Positions 1 through 7,525 of a DNA stretch of 43,253 bases are shown in pieces (positions within the stretch are counted from its first letter, which is position 1; every line of letters begins with the position of its first letter). The stretch comes from Paracoccaceae bacterium (lineage in GTDB: Bacteria; Pseudomonadota; Alphaproteobacteria; Rhodobacterales; Rhodobacteraceae): NCBI GenBank assembly GCA_947468085.1, contig CANIKY010000012.1, forward strand, positions 1 through 43,253, given 5' to 3'. The notes below the pieces were generated by a model. The model ran no database searches and was not told the DNA's origin. It worked only from the letters and a program-made list of their open reading frames with translations. Position numbers and translations under genes: made by a program.

Positions 1-2
1 TG

Positions 3-377
3 ACACGGGCTGCGGCGCAAGTGCCGCTGTCGTGGGTTGGCGTCGCCAAGGGCGATACCGTGCGGCTGGCGGCTTATCCCGAAGGTTGCGTCTTTCGTCG
101 GGCGATGATTGCCAGTCTGGAAGGCGCCGGCAGGCCGTGGCAAGTGGCCGTGCAAAGCAGCAGCCATGCCGGCATCTTTGCCGCCGTGCGCGCGGGTGTT
201 GCGGTGAGTGCTGTGGCCACCGGCACAGCGCCGCCCGATCTGTATGAGGGCGGCGAAGGCCTGCCCGCCCTACCCCGCATACCTGTGTATCTGGTGGCAG
301 CGGCCAGCCTGCGGCCCATAGCGCGGCGGTTGGAAGCGGCCCTGATGACACAAATGCTGACTTGGGCAGACCGATGA
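3..377 (+). CDS. LysR-type transcriptional regulator, C-terminal fragment (5' end outside window)
   Basis: The frame is open from the left edge of the window to the stop at 377, so the gene starts upstream. The visible 124 codons look like the end of a LysR effector-binding domain. They contain a segment on small-residue strands (VQSSSHAGIFAAVRAGVAVS) and a late strand with proline pairs (ALPRIPVYLV), followed by a final helix (ARRLEAALM). In LysR proteins this part forms the second lobe of the inducer pocket. Its helix-turn-helix is not visible, so neither target nor ligand can be named. The stop codon overlaps the start of the next gene in an ATGA, which suggests translational coupling to aat, though that may be fortuitous. 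Confidence 0.7.
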   Translation, partial: TRAAAQVPLSWVGVAKGDTVRLAAYPEGCVFRRAMIASLEGAGRPWQVAVQSSSHAGIFAAVRAGVAVSAVATGTAPPDLYEGGEGLPALPRIPVYLVAAASLRPIARRLEAALMTQMLTWADR

Positions 378-1036
378 TCCTAACGCCAGACTTGTTGCTG
401 CGGGCTTATGCGGCCGGGGTTTTCCCCATGGCCGAGGGCCGCTGTGACCCCGTGATCCACTGGATCGACCCGCAACGCCGCGCAGTCTTTCCGATGTCAG
501 GCTTTCACCTCTCACACAGTTTGGCGCGCCATATTCGCCGCACCCAACCGCGCGTTACGGTGGACGCGGATTTTGCAGGCGTGGTGCGCGGCTGCGCCAA
601 TCGGCCCGAAACATGGATCAACGCCGAGATTTTTGCCGCCTACGCTGCGCTTTTTGATCAAGGTCATGCGCATAGTTTGGAGGTTTGGCGGGGGCCTGAA
701 CTGATCGGCGGCATCTACGGTGTGGTATTGGGGGCGGCGTTTTTTGGCGAGAGTATGTTTTCAGCACAGGTGAACGGCTCAAAAATGGCGCTGGTCTATT
801 TGATGCATCGCTTACAGGCGGGCGGATTTAAACTGTTTGACGTGCAGTTCATGACCGACCATCTAGCCAGCCTTGGCGCGGTTGAAATCTCGCGTGCAAC
901 CTATCGCAAACGCTTGGGCGAGGCCTTAGCCGCACCCGCCCAGTTTGCCCCCCAAGGTTACCCGCCAGAACCAGAGGCGGGCTTTGTACTATCGAGCGTG
1001 TCAGGCACATCACACCTCAGCACCCAGACATCATAG
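374..1036 (+). CDS. aat: Leucyl/phenylalanyl-tRNA--protein transferase
   Basis: This cytoplasmic enzyme moves Leu or Phe from tRNA to the N-terminus of proteins that begin with Arg or Lys, marking them for ClpS/ClpAP degradation (N-degron pathway). The 220-residue product keeps the family landmarks: an early GVFPM, the PQRRAVFPMSGFHLSHSL strand, HAHSLEVW, the GGIYGVVLGAAFFGESMFS core, and VQFMTDHLASLGAVEISR near the C-terminus. I chose the ATG at 374 over an upstream TTG at 362 because the residues after it match the family start (LTPDLLLRAYAAGVFPM). It overlaps the upstream stop by 4 bp. Its last 79 bp run antisense over the 3' end of the DUF2155 gene. Confidence 0.95.
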   Translation: MILTPDLLLRAYAAGVFPMAEGRCDPVIHWIDPQRRAVFPMSGFHLSHSLARHIRRTQPRVTVDADFAGVVRGCANRPETWINAEIFAAYAALFDQGHAHSLEVWRGPELIGGIYGVVLGAAFFGESMFSAQVNGSKMALVYLMHRLQAGGFKLFDVQFMTDHLASLGAVEISRATYRKRLGEALAAPAQFAPQGYPPEPEAGFVLSSVSGTSHLSTQTS

Positions 1037-1368
1037 CGCGGATGATCCAGCGCCGAGAGTGCGGGGCTAGAGGCCACCATCCAGCCGTGAAAGACGGGGT
1101 CGGTCAGGCCGGAATCAAGGATGGTGACATGGGCAAAGGCATCGCTGAGCGGGCTATCAACCGGATAGCGGCATTCATCCAGCCGCAAAGTCAGGCGGCC
1201 TTCAACCTGCAGTTGCCCAGGCGCCAGATCATAGTCAGCCACAGTCCCCGTCAGGCGGTCTAAAAGGCGCACCACACCGCCCGTGGCCACAACCACTTGG
1301 GCCGATGCCGCAACAGCCAATCCGACGACGAGCGCTCCGGCAAGGCCTAGGCGGGTCAGGGCGGTCAC
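958..1368 (-). CDS. DUF2155 domain-containing exported protein
   Basis: A 136-residue protein that begins with a clear Sec signal peptide (about residues 1-23, ending ASA-Q), so it is probably periplasmic. The mature part contains the DUF2155-type pattern: a TGGVVRLLDRLTG segment, strands around LTLRLDECRYP, FHGWMVASSPALSAL, and a C-terminal YDVWVLRC. Two cysteines (in DECRYP and VLRC) could form a disulfide. Its function is unknown. The start is GTG at 1366-1368, which overlaps the mlaD stop as GTGA, so it is likely translated by coupling to mlaD. The aat - DUF2155 - mlaD - NDUFA12 order is, from memory, a common Rhodobacteraceae arrangement. The 3' end overlaps aat tail to tail. Confidence 0.85.
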   Translation of the reverse strand: MTALTRLGLAGALVVGLAVAASAQVVVATGGVVRLLDRLTGTVADYDLAPGQLQVEGRLTLRLDECRYPVDSPLSDAFAHVTILDSGLTDPVFHGWMVASSPALSALDHPRYDVWVLRCDVPDTLDSTKPASGSGG

Positions 1369-1832
1369 GGGGCCTTGTCCGCACCGCTTGCCGGTTTGGA
1401 CCCGACGAACTTCATCAAAAGCGACACCAAAGAGACCGCCCCTTGGGTGTCTTCAATCTCTTCGCCCGGGGCCAACACATCGGGCATCCCGCCGGGTTGC
1501 AATTCGATGAAGTTACCCCCCAACAGCCCTTCGGAAGATATAAGAACCGCGCTATCACTGGGCAGTTCAAGGCCCTTGTTCAACGAAAGAACCGCATCGG
1601 CCATATAGGTCTGCGGGTTGAGCGTCACCTGCGTCAGCGTGCCCACCTTGACCCCTGCAAGCTTTACATCCGACCCAAGGCTGACCCCTTCGATCGAGCG
1701 GAACGAGGCGCGCAGATCATAGGTATCTTGGCCCCCGCCCAAGCCAGCCCCTTTTCCAGCGAAGATCGCAAAACCCAAGGCGGCAGCCACAACCAGCACA
1801 CCGGCGGCAATCTCTAGCTTGTTTTCGGCCAT
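1365..1832 (-). CDS. mlaD: Outer-membrane lipid asymmetry protein MlaD (MCE domain)
   Basis: A 155-residue MlaD-type protein: the inner-membrane-anchored, periplasmic substrate-binding part of the Mla phospholipid transporter. It starts MAENKLEIAAGV, has one N-terminal transmembrane helix (about residues 8-27) and a single MCE domain. Typical strands are visible: DLRASFRSIEGVSLGSDVKL, GVKVGTLTQVTL, and SSEGLLGGNFIELQPGG. The start at 1832 was preferred over longer in-frame extensions because it places the membrane helix at the usual distance from the N-terminus. No mlaE or mlaF lies nearby, so the partners must be elsewhere. The gene overlaps DUF2155 by 4 bp and lies 25 bp after the NDUFA12-like gene. 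Confidence 0.9.
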   Translation of the reverse strand: MAENKLEIAAGVLVVAAALGFAIFAGKGAGLGGGQDTYDLRASFRSIEGVSLGSDVKLAGVKVGTLTQVTLNPQTYMADAVLSLNKGLELPSDSAVLISSEGLLGGNFIELQPGGMPDVLAPGEEIEDTQGAVSLVSLLMKFVGSKPASGADKAP

Positions 1833-1857
1833 GATCTGCCCTGCCTTTGGTGCAAAA

Positions 1858-2232
1858 TTATTGGGGCGTCCACGCTTCGTAATCCGAACGTGCCACGGGG
1901 GGGGCGCGGCGAATGGATCCGGTGGGCGCATAAGCTGCCACTGTACCGGTCAGGTTTTCCAGATGGGGCTCTTCCCACGATTTGTGCGCCAAAGGGGCTG
2001 TGGTGGGCGGATGGTCCCAAGTGTGGTGCAGCCAGCCGTGCCAATCGGGCGCTACGCGCGAGGCTTCCATCTCGCCATTGTAAATGACCCAGCGTTTCTT
2101 GCCATCGGCGGTTTGGTAATACAGGTTGCCTTGGCCATCTGCGCCCACTTTAACACCGCGCCGTGCGGTGAAAAGTTGGGTGCCTAAGGTCTGGCTGTTC
2201 CACCAAGTCACTGCGCGCTTTAGAACAGACAT
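1858..2232 (-). CDS. NADH:ubiquinone oxidoreductase accessory subunit, NDUFA12 / 17.2 kDa family
   Basis: A 124-residue homologue of mitochondrial NDUFA12 (B17.2), an accessory subunit on the matrix arm of complex I that is known in alphaproteobacteria such as Paracoccus. Family features visible are the start [12 protein letters not shown], the core [19 protein letters not shown], and the tryptophan-rich stretch [16 protein letters not shown] followed by W-E[10 protein letters not shown]. The start at 2232 gives the expected family N-terminus; a longer frame would run through the upstream hairpin array. The gene is probably transcribed with mlaD. No nuo genes lie in the window, so it acts in trans with the main complex I operon. 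Confidence 0.93.
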   Translation of the reverse strand: MSVLKRAVTWWNSQTLGTQLFTARRGVKVGADGQGNLYYQTADGKKRWVIYNGEMEASRVAPDWHGWLHHTWDHPPTTAPLAHKSWEEPHLENLTGTVAAYAPTGSIRRAPPVARSDYEAWTPQ

Positions 2233-2300
2233 GGCTGACCTCCAGATGGTTTGAGGTTCTATGCCGGAAAAGGGCGAAGAGGTCCAGAGGTGGCACAAAC

Positions 2301-2372
2301 GAGTTTTCTGCGAAAACTCTGCCAAACGATCTTTCTGCGAAAGATCGACAAGAAAATTTTCGCAGAAAATTT
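2301..2372. repeat. Tandem array of three 19-bp hairpins with shared loop CTGCG/CGCAG
   Basis: Three perfect inverted repeats follow each other. At 2301-2319 the arms are GAGTTTT/AAAACTC, at 2328-2346 GATCTTT/AAAGATC (extendable by one pair to 2327-2347), and at 2354-2372 AAATTTT/AAAATTT. Each has a 7-bp stem and a 5-nt loop, read CTGCG in the first two and CGCAG in the third on the plus strand. The stems differ while the TTT-loop-AAA core is kept, so the structure seems conserved more than the sequence. The array fills most of the 153-bp gap between the PLP-enzyme stop and the NDUFA12 start. It could end or attenuate minus-strand transcription. Confidence 0.85.
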
Positions 2373-2374
2373 GT

Positions 2375-2394
2375 GGGCGCACCGCTTAGCGCCC
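2375..2394 (-). terminator. GC hairpin across the stop codon of the PLP enzyme gene
   Basis: GGGCGC (2375-2380) pairs with GCGCCC (2389-2394) around an 8-nt loop that includes the TAA stop at 2386-2388. On the minus strand it is followed by ACAAATTTT, a weak U-rich tract, and then by the three-hairpin array. This may be an intrinsic terminator for the upstream gene. The short stem and interrupted T-run make that tentative. Confidence 0.4.
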
Positions 2395-3486
2395 AAGCGC
2401 TTTTCCCATGGCGGCCCAAAGCACCTCGACCGGTTCTACGCCCACCGAAAAGCGGATGAACCCCGGCGCCACCGCATCCCCCCACCGCGCGCGGCGCTCT
2501 CCGGCCGAATGTGTGCCGCCGAAAGATGTGGTTTGCGTCACATAGGCGCAGCGCGACAGGAAATCCTCGGCCTCAGCCTCGCCTTCCAACTCAAAGGTCA
2601 GCAAAAAGCCAAAACCGCTCATCTGCCGCTTGGCGATGGCATGGGCGCGGTCGGCGGGCAGGCCGGGATAGCGCAGGGCTTTGATGCGCGGATGCAGGGC
2701 CAAGCGTTGCGCAATGGTCTGAGCGCTGGCGCACATGCGGGCCAAGCGTACCTCCAGCGTTTCAAGGCCACGGTGCAACAGCCATGCCTCAAACGCCCCG
2801 GGGACCGAGCCTGACAGTTTGCGCCACTCGGCCACCCGCGCCATCAACGCCACATCGCGCCCCGCGACATGGCCATAAAGCACATCGGAATGGCCTGCAG
2901 GGGCCTTGGTGTCAGCGGCCACCACCAGATCGGCACCCAGATCCAGCGGGCGTTGCAACAGGGCCGTCATCGTGGTGTTATCCACAATCAACTTCGCCCC
3001 CACGGCATGGGCCTTACGCGCGGCCAAAGCCAGATCGCAGCAGTCAAGCCCCGGGTTAGAGGGGGTTTCGACAAAGACCACCGACGCGCCGCTGAAATCG
3101 GCAAGGTCCATATCGGCCGTGGCAATCAGGCGCACCTTAACGCCCAAGGGGGCTAGGAACTGATCCGTCAACAGGCGGGTTGTGTAGTACCCGTCCGACG
3201 GCAAGATCACCTCGCAGCCAGCCTTGCAGGTGCAAAACAAAGCCGCCGCAATCGCGGCCATACCAGAGGGAAACCCCACAACAGGGGCACCTTCCAAAAT
3301 GGCCAGCTGCTCTTCAACTTCTTCCCAAGTGGGCATCGCCATACGGCCATATTTAAAGGCCGCATTCTCCAATCCCGGCAAATGATAGGTCGTGGCCGAA
3401 ACCAAGGGCGGAACGATGGGATCGCCGCGCCCTAACCTTTCCGCCCTATGGTGCAGCATATCGGCAAAGCGGCGGTCTGACGTCAT
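2386..3486 (-). CDS. Cys/Met-metabolism PLP-dependent enzyme (cystathionine lyase-like)
   Basis: A 366-residue fold-type I PLP enzyme of the trans-sulfuration family (cystathionine beta/gamma-lyase, cystathionine synthase). Visible marks are the substrate-loop tyrosine region (FKYGRMAMPT), the PLP phosphate segment GFPSGMAAIAAAL, VFVETPSNPGLD, the PLP ring aspartate in IVDNT, and the probable Schiff-base lysine in ADTKAPAGHSDVLYG. Most relatives have a Tyr or similar after that lysine, so the local sequence is slightly unusual. The ATG at 3486 is preferred because AGGA lies 8-10 bp upstream; an in-frame start six codons earlier lacks this. Substrate is not predictable from sequence. It stands alone between hairpin-rich intergenic regions. 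Confidence 0.85.
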   Translation of the reverse strand: MTSDRRFADMLHHRAERLGRGDPIVPPLVSATTYHLPGLENAAFKYGRMAMPTWEEVEEQLAILEGAPVVGFPSGMAAIAAALFCTCKAGCEVILPSDGYYTTRLLTDQFLAPLGVKVRLIATADMDLADFSGASVVFVETPSNPGLDCCDLALAARKAHAVGAKLIVDNTTMTALLQRPLDLGADLVVAADTKAPAGHSDVLYGHVAGRDVALMARVAEWRKLSGSVPGAFEAWLLHRGLETLEVRLARMCASAQTIAQRLALHPRIKALRYPGLPADRAHAIAKRQMSGFGFLLTFELEGEAEAEDFLSRCAYVTQTTSFGGTHSAGERRARWGDAVAPGFIRFSVGVEPVEVLWAAMGKALGR

Positions 3487-3540
3487 GGCGAGGTTCCTAT
3501 CCAACGAAGGCCGAAGGTTTCACCCCCCCGAACCCTCGTA

Positions 3541-3561
3541 GAGTATTTACGCCAAGATGAA
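3541..3561 (+). repeat. Dispersed intergenic box, copy A (GAGTATTT...CCAAGATGAA)
   Basis: The 21-bp string GAGTATTT-AC-GCCAAGATGAA matches five other intergenic sites in this window. It is preceded on the plus strand by a C-rich tract (3521-3534). This copy points opposite to its two flanking minus-strand genes, unlike the others, which read in the same direction as the gene they follow. It sits between the PLP-enzyme start and the stop of the beta-hydroxyacid dehydrogenase gene. Confidence 0.75.
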
Positions 3562-3562
3562 C

Positions 3563-4462
3563 TTATTCAAGCCGTGCTGGAAAGCCTGCCGCGCGCAGGT
3601 CGGTGCCAAGCGCATCTTCCAGCAGTTTGACGATCTGGGTCGATTGCGCCTGCCCGCCATAAACCGCCTTGCCCTTCATAAAGGTTTGGTTGGTCAGCGA
3701 GGCAAGATCCAACGGCACGCCGTATTCCTTGCCAAACCCCATGGCGAAGCCCAGATCCTTCAGCGCCAGATCCATCGTGAAGGCGATGTCGTAAGAGCCG
3801 TTCAAGATCAACTGGCCTTCGGTTTCATGCACGAAGGAAGACCCCGACGAGGCTGTAATCGCCTCCCAAGCAGTTTTCAGATCAAGGCCGCCGCGTTTGG
3901 CCAGCATCAAAGCCTCGCCGTCGGCGACAAGGTGGATGAAGGCCAGCATATTGGTGATAACCTTGATCACCGCCGCCGACCCAAGCGGCCCCATGTGGAA
4001 AATCTTGTCGCCAATCGCCTGCAAGGCGGGGCGGTGCAGGTCGAACAGGTCTTGGTCGCCGCCCACCAGCACAGTGATCTCGCCGCGTGCTGCCAGATGA
4101 ACCCCGCCGGTTACCGGCGCTTCCAGCATCCGCACGCCAAAGCCCTGCGCAAGCTCGCCCAAGCGCAGCACATCTTCCCGCCCGAGGGTAGAGTTTTCCA
4201 CCCAAGTGGCCCCTTTGCGCATCGCAGGCAAAATCTGCGTCAGAACGGCTTGCGACACAGCAGGCGATGGCAGGCAGGTGAAGATATGATCCACCCCCGC
4301 CGCAAGCTCTGCCGGAGAGGCCGCAACCTTTGCCCCCATCGCCGCATGGCGGGCCGCAAGGTCGGTGTTGCGGTCGTAAACCGTGACCTGATGACCAGCG
4401 CGGATCAGACTGGCGGCCAGATGGCCGCCCAGATTGCCAAGCCCGATATAGCCGTAATTCAT
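3563..4462 (-). CDS. NAD(P)-dependent beta-hydroxyacid dehydrogenase (3-hydroxyisobutyrate dehydrogenase family)
   Basis: A 299-residue dehydrogenase. The N-terminal Rossmann fold shows the GxGxxG-type YIGLGNLGGHLA. The substrate-binding signature follows as EAPVTGGVHLAARGEITVLVGG, and the catalytic lysine lies in the helix KVITNMLAF (K-x-x-x-N), all typical of 3-hydroxyisobutyrate, tartronate-semialdehyde and related reductases. The start at 4462 overlaps the aldehyde dehydrogenase stop as ATGA, so the two are cotranslated. The family oxidises or reduces a short beta-hydroxyacid/semialdehyde pair. Beside an aldehyde dehydrogenase and methyl-group enzymes it may handle the carbon skeleton left after demethylation, but the substrate is unknown. 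Confidence 0.88.
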   Translation of the reverse strand: MNYGYIGLGNLGGHLAASLIRAGHQVTVYDRNTDLAARHAAMGAKVAASPAELAAGVDHIFTCLPSPAVSQAVLTQILPAMRKGATWVENSTLGREDVLRLGELAQGFGVRMLEAPVTGGVHLAARGEITVLVGGDQDLFDLHRPALQAIGDKIFHMGPLGSAAVIKVITNMLAFIHLVADGEALMLAKRGGLDLKTAWEAITASSGSSFVHETEGQLILNGSYDIAFTMDLALKDLGFAMGFGKEYGVPLDLASLTNQTFMKGKAVYGGQAQSTQIVKLLEDALGTDLRAAGFPARLE

Positions 4463-5889
4463 TCCGCCCACCCAACGATGCCTTTCACTTCGCAGAAATC
4501 ATGAATGCCCCAATCGGCATATTCGCGCCCGTTGCCCGATTGCTTATAGCCGCCAAAGGGGGCGAATGTATCCCAAGCGGGATAGTTCAGGTTCACCGTG
4601 CCCGCCCGCAGACGGCGGGCGACAGGCTTGGCCTCTTCAACACTTCCCGCGATATAGGCGGCAAGACCGTAAGGCGTGTCATTGGCCATCTCGACCGCGT
4701 GGTCGATGCTGTCATAGGGCAGAATCGACAGAACCGGCCCAAAGATTTCCTCGCGCGAGATGGTCATGTCGTTGGTCACATGGCCAAAGATCGTGGGCTT
4801 CACAAACCAGCCGTGGTTCAGGCCCTGCGGACGCCCGATGCCCCCACAAACCAGCGTGGCGCCTTCGTCGATGCCCGCCTGAATAAGCCGCTGCACCTTA
4901 TCAAACTGCAGTTTCGAGATCAGCGGGCCCATGGTCGTTTCGGTTTCCATAGGGTCGCCTACCACCACCGCTGCGGCAGCTTCCGCGGCATGACCCAAGG
5001 CTGCCTCATGCAGTTCGGCAGGCACAAACATCCGCGTGGGCGCATCGCAGCTTTGGCCGGTGTTGCCAAAGCACGCCTCGACCCCTGCTTTGACAGCAGC
5101 GGCAAGATCAGCACTGGGCAGGATGATATTGGGCGATTTGCCGCCCAGTTCTTGGGCCACACGCTTAACCGTGGGCGCAGCGGCCGCAGCCACGGCGGTG
5201 CCTGCGCGGGTGGATCCGGTAAAGGACACCATATCCACATCCGGATGCGATGACATCCGCGCGCCAACATCCAACCCCGTCCCGTTGACAAGGTTGAACA
5301 CGCCCGCAGGCACCCCCGCCTTATGGCAGACATGGGCGAACAGAACCCCCGACATCGGCGCAATTTCGGACGGTTTCAGCACCATCGTGCAGCCCGCAAT
5401 CAAGGCCGGAGCCACTTTGCAGGCGATCTGGTTCATCGGCCAGTTCCACGGCGTGATCAGCGCGCAAACACCGATGCCTTCGTGCACGATCCGCGTGGTG
5501 CCGCGCATATATTCCCACGCCATAGCCTCGGCAGCTTTGATCGTGCTTTCGATATGCACTTGGCCCGCCCAAGCCTGCGCGTCGCGCGCCCATTCGATGG
5601 GCGCGCCCATCTCGGTGCTCATGACTTGGGCGAATTCCTCGTACATCTCGTTATAGGTGTCAAGGATGCGTTTAACCAAGGCGATCCGCTCGGCCACAGG
5701 GGTCACTGTCCAAGCGGGAAAGGCCGCTTTGGCGATGGCGATGGCTGTGTCAATGTCGACCATATCGCCCAAGGCGACTTGGGCCACGATCTCTTCGGTC
5801 GCGGGGTTTTCCACCCCCATCCGCGCGCTGGAATGGGGGGTGACCCAAGCGCCACCGATGTAGAACTTTTCCATATGTGCCGGAACCAT
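4459..5889 (-). CDS. NAD(P)-dependent aldehyde dehydrogenase
   Basis: A 476-residue ALDH-superfamily enzyme that oxidises an aldehyde to the acid. Landmarks are the TPWNWPMNQIACKVAPAL helix, KPSEIAP (NAD binding), FTGSTRAG, the catalytic glutamate in QELGGKSPNI, the nucleophilic cysteine in GNTGQSCDAPTR, EEIFGPVLSI, and a C-terminal FGGYKQSGNGRE. Two adjacent ATGs are possible (5892 and 5889). GAGG lies 2 nt from the first and 5 nt from the second, so I chose 5889. It overlaps the next gene by 4 bp and follows the MttB-like gene by 7 bp. Within this cluster it probably acts on an amino- or betaine-type aldehyde, which is inference. Confidence 0.92.
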   Translation of the reverse strand: MVPAHMEKFYIGGAWVTPHSSARMGVENPATEEIVAQVALGDMVDIDTAIAIAKAAFPAWTVTPVAERIALVKRILDTYNEMYEEFAQVMSTEMGAPIEWARDAQAWAGQVHIESTIKAAEAMAWEYMRGTTRIVHEGIGVCALITPWNWPMNQIACKVAPALIAGCTMVLKPSEIAPMSGVLFAHVCHKAGVPAGVFNLVNGTGLDVGARMSSHPDVDMVSFTGSTRAGTAVAAAAAPTVKRVAQELGGKSPNIILPSADLAAAVKAGVEACFGNTGQSCDAPTRMFVPAELHEAALGHAAEAAAAVVVGDPMETETTMGPLISKLQFDKVQRLIQAGIDEGATLVCGGIGRPQGLNHGWFVKPTIFGHVTNDMTISREEIFGPVLSILPYDSIDHAVEMANDTPYGLAAYIAGSVEEAKPVARRLRAGTVNLNYPAWDTFAPFGGYKQSGNGREYADWGIHDFCEVKGIVGWAE

Positions 5890-5896
5890 CATATCC

Positions 5897-7456
5897 TCAC
5901 TTGAAATGGATGTTGTATTTGGCGCGGATGGCAGCGTCGATCTGGGGATCAATCACGTTGCCTGCGCGCGACAGAATTTCATTCTTGCGCTCGATGGCCT
6001 TGTCAAGCAAGACGGGCTTGCCTGCCTCGTTCCATTCCTTCGGGCTCATCCGGTTGGCGACTTTGGGATAGATATACTCGGTTTGCATCAGTTTGAGCGT
6101 TTGATCCGACCCCAGATAATGCCCCGGCCCGCCCAAGCAGACCTCTTTCATCGCCTCGATCGAGGTTGAATCTTCCGTCACCTCGATGCCGCGCACGCAG
6201 CGCATGGCTTGGCCCAAAAGGTCATCGCCCAAGATCAGGCTTTCCATGCAGAACCCCAAAAGCGAGGCGTGCATGCCGACCGCTTCATAGCACATGTTCA
6301 ATCCGGCCAGACCTGCCAGCGTGTTGGTGATGCCCTGTTCCCATCCGGCCTGCATATCAGGCAGTTTGCTATCGGAAATCCCCGAAGCAGCCCCGCCAGG
6401 CAGGTCGTAAAAGCGGTGCATTTGCGCACAGCCTGCGGTCAGCAAAGCCTGCTCGGCACTGCCGCCCGACATCGCCCCCGTGCGCAAGTCTGACACAAAG
6501 GGCCATGTGCCAAAAATCGCCGGCGCACCCTTTTTGATGGCGTTGACATAAACCACCCCCGCCAAACATTCCGCCATAGCCTGCACAATCGCCAAAGCGA
6601 TCGGGGCCGGAGCGGTCGCCCCCGCCTGCCCCGCACTCAACAGCAGCATCGGCATGCCGCGCCGGATACAGTCTTCCATCACGCGGCAGGATTCTTCGGC
6701 AAACTTCATCGGCGGAACGACAAAGCAGTTGGAGTTACTGACAAAAGGCCGCTCTAGCCACTTATCCTCGCCGCCTGCGACCTGATGCAGAATGTCAAAG
6801 GCGGGGGCGACGGCGTCGGGGTCAAAAAAGCTGGTGCCGACGTGCTTTTTGGTGCCCGCAAGGCAGGCATACAGCGTGTTCAGGTCCATATCGACGTTGT
6901 CGATCACATCGCGGCACACCATCGTGCGCTGGTAGAAGTGGATGTTGTCAAGGTTATCGACCAAGCGTGCTGCATCATACAGATCTTGCGCGGTCGAATC
7001 GCGGTAGTCCAGCGTGATCGGGTCAACGATATGCACAGCAGCCCCTGCCGTGCCGAAATGCACATTGGTGCCCGACAAATGCAAATCATGGCGGGTGTCG
7101 CGGGCGTGCAGCGTGATGTTGCGCGCAGCCACCGCCAGCATATCTTCGACCAAGGCACGCGGAAAGCGGATGCGCCCGTCATCGCCCAAAATCGCCCCCG
7201 CGCCAGTCAAAATTTCCACCCCCGACGAGGGCGCGTTCGACAGGCCGATCACCTCTAGCGCCTCTAGGGCCGAGGCATGGATTTTCGCCATCCCCGCCTC
7301 GGTCAGCGGCTTATAGGTGCCTCCGGGCAAGCCACCGCGCACGGGGCGCACGTCATCGGCCAAGGGCGCTGCCCGCATGGCCACGCGGGCCTGACGCCCA
7401 CCGGAACGGCCAGACCGCGCCCGTGCAGGTTCACAAATGTCTCCAAGATCGCTCAT
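5897..7456 (-). CDS. Trimethylamine methyltransferase (MttB) family protein, non-pyrrolysine type
   Basis: A 519-residue member of the MttB superfamily. True MttB reads an in-frame amber codon as pyrrolysine, and this frame has none, so it belongs to the larger non-Pyl branch, whose characterised members demethylate quaternary amines such as glycine betaine and pass the methyl group to a corrinoid protein. Visible family segments are HFGTAGAAVHIVDP, DNIHFYQRTMV, AGQAGATAPAPIA, the glycine-rich GAMSGGSAEQALL, and KEVCLGGPGHYLGS near the end. No corrinoid-binding or reactivase gene is in the window. It heads the promoter-distal half of the cluster after a hairpin and a dispersed box. A substrate such as a betaine is inference. 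Confidence 0.88.
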   Translation of the reverse strand: MSDLGDICEPARARSGRSGGRQARVAMRAAPLADDVRPVRGGLPGGTYKPLTEAGMAKIHASALEALEVIGLSNAPSSGVEILTGAGAILGDDGRIRFPRALVEDMLAVAARNITLHARDTRHDLHLSGTNVHFGTAGAAVHIVDPITLDYRDSTAQDLYDAARLVDNLDNIHFYQRTMVCRDVIDNVDMDLNTLYACLAGTKKHVGTSFFDPDAVAPAFDILHQVAGGEDKWLERPFVSNSNCFVVPPMKFAEESCRVMEDCIRRGMPMLLLSAGQAGATAPAPIALAIVQAMAECLAGVVYVNAIKKGAPAIFGTWPFVSDLRTGAMSGGSAEQALLTAGCAQMHRFYDLPGGAASGISDSKLPDMQAGWEQGITNTLAGLAGLNMCYEAVGMHASLLGFCMESLILGDDLLGQAMRCVRGIEVTEDSTSIEAMKEVCLGGPGHYLGSDQTLKLMQTEYIYPKVANRMSPKEWNEAGKPVLLDKAIERKNEILSRAGNVIDPQIDAAIRAKYNIHFK

Positions 7457-7467
7457 CGCTTTGCCCT

Positions 7468-7489
7468 TTCATCTTGGCATAAATACTCC
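7468..7489 (-). repeat. Dispersed intergenic box, copy B
   Basis: On the minus strand this reads GGAGTATTTATGCCAAGATGAA, matching copy A almost base for base. It follows the hairpin at 7496-7513, which in turn follows the stop of the FAD/GcvT gene. It lies just upstream of the MttB-family start (7456), so it is inside the probable operon. The A-rich end GAAAGGG may also serve as part of the MttB ribosome-binding region. Confidence 0.8.
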
Positions 7490-7495
7490 GGGGGT

Positions 7496-7513
7496 GCGGG
7501 GGCTGGCCCCCGC
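7496..7513 (-). terminator. GC-rich hairpin between the two halves of the methyl-group cluster
   Basis: GCGGGGGC (7496-7503) and GCCCCCGC (7506-7513) form a perfect 8-bp inverted repeat with a 2-nt centre; a 4-nt loop with a 7-bp stem is more realistic. It lies 13 bp after the FAD/GcvT stop on the minus strand. There is no good T-run, so it may pause transcription or stabilise an mRNA end instead of terminating fully. Confidence 0.55.
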
Positions 7514-7525
7514 TTTGCCCCTTGG

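Noticed and set aside
2301-2372. Short CRISPR array
   Set aside because: The repeats are themselves hairpins with differing stems and only 7-8 bp between them. There are no unique spacers of about 30 bp and no cas genes.
3557-4504. Plus-strand open frame of 315 codons
   Set aside because: It is the antisense shadow of the beta-hydroxyacid dehydrogenase gene, with no ribosome-binding site or family match.
5897-7456. Pyrrolysine-containing MttB
   Set aside because: The reading frame has full family length without any in-frame amber codon, and no pyl genes are visible.
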